A DNA stretch of 64,000 nucleotides from Allobosea sp. AAP35 (GTDB taxonomy: Bacteria; Pseudomonadota; Alphaproteobacteria; Rhizobiales; Beijerinckiaceae), in NCBI RefSeq assembly GCF_001295925.1, contig NZ_LJHQ01000018.1, positions 1 through 64,000 of the forward strand. Reading direction: 5' to 3'. The stretch's first letter is position 1. Every line of letters begins with the position of its first letter. The notes below the pieces were generated by a model. It worked only from the letters and a program-made list of their open reading frames with translations. It was not told where the DNA came from and searched no databases. The translations under genes and the position numbers were made by a program. Below, piece after piece: positions 62,494 to 64,000 of the stretch.

Positions 62494-63237
62494 TTGCGTA
62501 TCCTGATGATCAATCCGAACACGACGGGGGAGGTCACCGCCCTGATGGCGCGGGTGCTGGAGCCGCAGCTGCCGACAGGCGTCACGCTGATTCCCGTCAC
62601 CGGGCGCTTCGGCGCACGCTATATCGCCAGCCGGGCGGCTGCGGCCATCGCCGGCCATGCCGCGATCGACGCCTATGCGGAATATGGGCAGGGCTGCGAC
62701 GCCGTCTATCTGGCCTGTTTCGGCGATCCGGGCCTGCTGGCGCTGAAGGAGCTGGCGCGCATTCCCGTCATCGGCATGGCGGAGGCGAGCTGCCATGCCG
62801 CGGCGGCACGGACGGACCGCTTTTCGATCGTCACCGGTGGCGAGCGCTGGGGGCCGATGCTGCGGGAGTTCGTGACGACACTGGGCCTCGGCGAGCGGCT
62901 TGCCGGGATCGAGACCGTGGCACCGACCGGGGCCGAGATCGCCCGCGACCCCGACGCCGCCATCGCCCTGCTGACGCAAGCCTGCCGGCAGGCGGCACAA
63001 CGCGACGGCGTCGGCGCGATCATTCTCGGCGGGGCAGGGCTGGCGGGGCTGGCCGCCCGCATCCAGCCCCATCTCGAGATCCCCGTGATCTGTTCGGTGG
63101 AGGCCGGACTGCAGGCTGTGCTGGCGGCGCTGCGCGATCCGCCCACCAAGCCCGCCAAAGGCGATCTCGCCTTGCCGGCGCCGATCGCCAGCGTTGGTCT
63201 TGGCGAGAGCCTGGCCGCGTTGCTGGCCCGTCCCTGA
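62494..63237 (+). CDS. Aspartate/glutamate (hydantoin) racemase family protein
   Basis: 247-residue racemase of the Asp/Glu/hydantoin type. ILMINPNTTGEVTALMARVL opens it; the two cysteines of the two-base mechanism are in VYLACFGDPGL and IPVICSVEAGL. AIILGGAGLAGLA is the second domain loop. TTG is the start. A hydantoin racemase role is possible but no hydantoinase gene is near. It converges on the next gene. Confidence 0.88.
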   Translation: MRILMINPNTTGEVTALMARVLEPQLPTGVTLIPVTGRFGARYIASRAAAAIAGHAAIDAYAEYGQGCDAVYLACFGDPGLLALKELARIPVIGMAEASCHAAAARTDRFSIVTGGERWGPMLREFVTTLGLGERLAGIETVAPTGAEIARDPDAAIALLTQACRQAAQRDGVGAIILGGAGLAGLAARIQPHLEIPVICSVEAGLQAVLAALRDPPTKPAKGDLALPAPIASVGLGESLAALLARP

Positions 63238-63264
63238 GGACGGGCCTTCCACGCAAAGCTCTGC

Positions 63265-64000
63265 TCAGCCCTTCGTGGCGAGCGAGATGCCGTTCTGCGA
63301 GGCGACCCAGTCCGACAGCATCGGCACGTAATCGTCGCCCTTGCCGGCCGCCACCGCGGTGGCGAAGCTGTTCTTCACCGCGTTCCCGATCGGGTTGGGG
63401 ACGCCAGCCGCGTTCGCCACGCTTTCGAGATAGCGGACATCCTTCAGTGCGTTGACCAGCGTGAACTTGTGCGCGTCGCGATCGCGCTCGAGCACATACT
63501 GCATGAAGGTCTGGTAGAAGCCGCAATCCATCCGGCTGCCGCGCAGCACGCTGTCGAAGGTCTGCGGCGTGATGTCGATCTTCGCGGCCAGGGTCAGTGC
63601 CTCGGCATAGATCGCGGCATAGCCCATCGAGAGGAAGTTGTTCAGGAGCTTCATCTTGTGGCCGTCGCCGACCGGGCCGAGATGCACCACCTTCTGCGCC
63701 CAGGCCTCGATCGCCGGCTTGATCCGCGCGAAGATCTCCGGCGTCGTGCCGACCATGGCCGAGAGCTGGCCGAGCGCGGCTTGCGCCGGCGTGCCGCCGA
63801 GCGGGGCGTCCGCCAGATGCAGACCCTTGGCTTCCAGTTCCTGCGCGATCCGCACCGTCACCGTCGGGTCGGAGGTCGAGCAGTCGATGATCACCGTGCC
63901 GGGCTTGGCGCCGGCCGCGATGCCGTCCGGCCCGTTCACCACCGCCTCGACCTGGGCGGAGCCGGTCACACAGAGGAAGATGATCGTGGCATTCTCAGCC
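63265..64000 (-). CDS. NAD(P)-dependent oxidoreductase, 3-hydroxyisobutyrate dehydrogenase family (5' end outside window)
   Basis: C-terminal 245 or so residues of a beta-hydroxyacid dehydrogenase. IIDCSTSDPTVTVRIAQEL is the end of the cofactor domain; FLADAPLGGTPAQAALGQLSAMVGG-like DAPLGGTPAQAALGQLSAMV is the substrate loop; HLGPVGDGHKMKLLNNFLSMG contains the catalytic Lys. The N-terminal Rossmann GxGxxG lies beyond the right edge. Substrate not defined. Confidence 0.88.
   Translation of the reverse strand, partial: AENATIIFLCVTGSAQVEAVVNGPDGIAAGAKPGTVIIDCSTSDPTVTVRIAQELEAKGLHLADAPLGGTPAQAALGQLSAMVGTTPEIFARIKPAIEAWAQKVVHLGPVGDGHKMKLLNNFLSMGYAAIYAEALTLAAKIDITPQTFDSVLRGSRMDCGFYQTFMQYVLERDRDAHKFTLVNALKDVRYLESVANAAGVPNPIGNAVKNSFATAVAAGKGDDYVPMLSDWVASQNGISLATKG

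Noticed and set aside
1..64000. CRISPR array, prophage or insertion sequence
   Set aside because: No regularly spaced direct repeats, no integrase or transposase gene and no phage structural genes were seen; all repeats found are single palindromic units.

Overview
The window is high-GC DNA packed with short-spaced and overlapping genes. It looks like a chromosomal segment of an alphaproteobacterium of the order Hyphomicrobiales (Rhizobiales). The signs are the envC-ctpA-divergent polysaccharide deacetylase-rppH order, an L21 protein with a helix-hairpin-helix tail, cobS/cobT of aerobic cobalamin synthesis, DUF3108 next to rpmB, and a HIG1-like gene near a PduO adenosyltransferase and etfBA. 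A Bosea-like genus is my guess; the order is much safer. I see no phage, plasmid backbone, insertion sequence or CRISPR array.

Layout. 1-7.1 kb: cell-wall and housekeeping genes (envC, ctpA, deacetylase, rppH, a leaderless solute-binding protein, pgi). 7.2-10.3 kb: an orphan molybdenum hydroxylase large subunit and a convergent SDR. 10.5-15.9 kb (minus): a TPP riboswitch, then a LuxE-like and a LuxC-like gene, then ATPase, permease and NMT1-type binding protein of a ThiXYZ-like ABC importer. 16.5-19.4 kb: an orphan MlaD/MCE protein, tRNA-Ser, rplU-rpmA. 19.4-28.4 kb: acetyltransferases, sugar-acid genes (DenD, SDR, IlvD/Edd dehydratase, PEP mutase/isocitrate lyase family) with a DUF433/DUF5615 toxin-antitoxin-like pair among them, an aminotransferase and an SMR pump. 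28.5-34.4 kb: DUF3108, rpmB, phytase-like esterase, cobT, GNAT, cobS. 34.6-38.3 kb: glycosyltransferase and methyltransferase genes. 38.3-43.5 kb (minus): ABC exporter-like protein, cyclic-nucleotide-binding-like protein and a haem/2Fe-2S/cyclase-like protein. 43.8-49.9 kb: a complete peptide-type ABC importer. 49.9-53.6 kb: glycosyltransferases, a deacetylase and a small lipoprotein. 53.7-64 kb: HIG1-like protein, PagL-like deacylase, PduO, rhomboid protease, etfBA, 3-hydroxybutyryl-CoA dehydrogenase, HNH nuclease, dsbB, tRNA-Leu, two small HigA-like proteins, PHB depolymerase, racemase, and a truncated dehydrogenase.

Two gene sets deserve most attention. First, the TPP riboswitch leads an operon that couples carboxylate activation and reduction (LuxE/LuxC-like) to a ThiXYZ-like importer, which suggests salvage of an oxidised thiamine fragment. 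Second, in the three-gene operon at 38.3-43.5 kb the nucleotide-handling modules of all three proteins lack hallmark residues (Walker A lysine, phosphate-binding arginine, cyclase transition-state Asn/Arg), while the four 2Fe-2S cysteines and many membrane histidines remain. It may be a redox sensor built from pseudo-enzymes.

Eight palindromic intergenic-type repeats are scattered through the window. Two of them lie in frame inside protein-coding genes: one ahead of the signal peptide of the ThiY-like protein, one in a glycosyltransferase.
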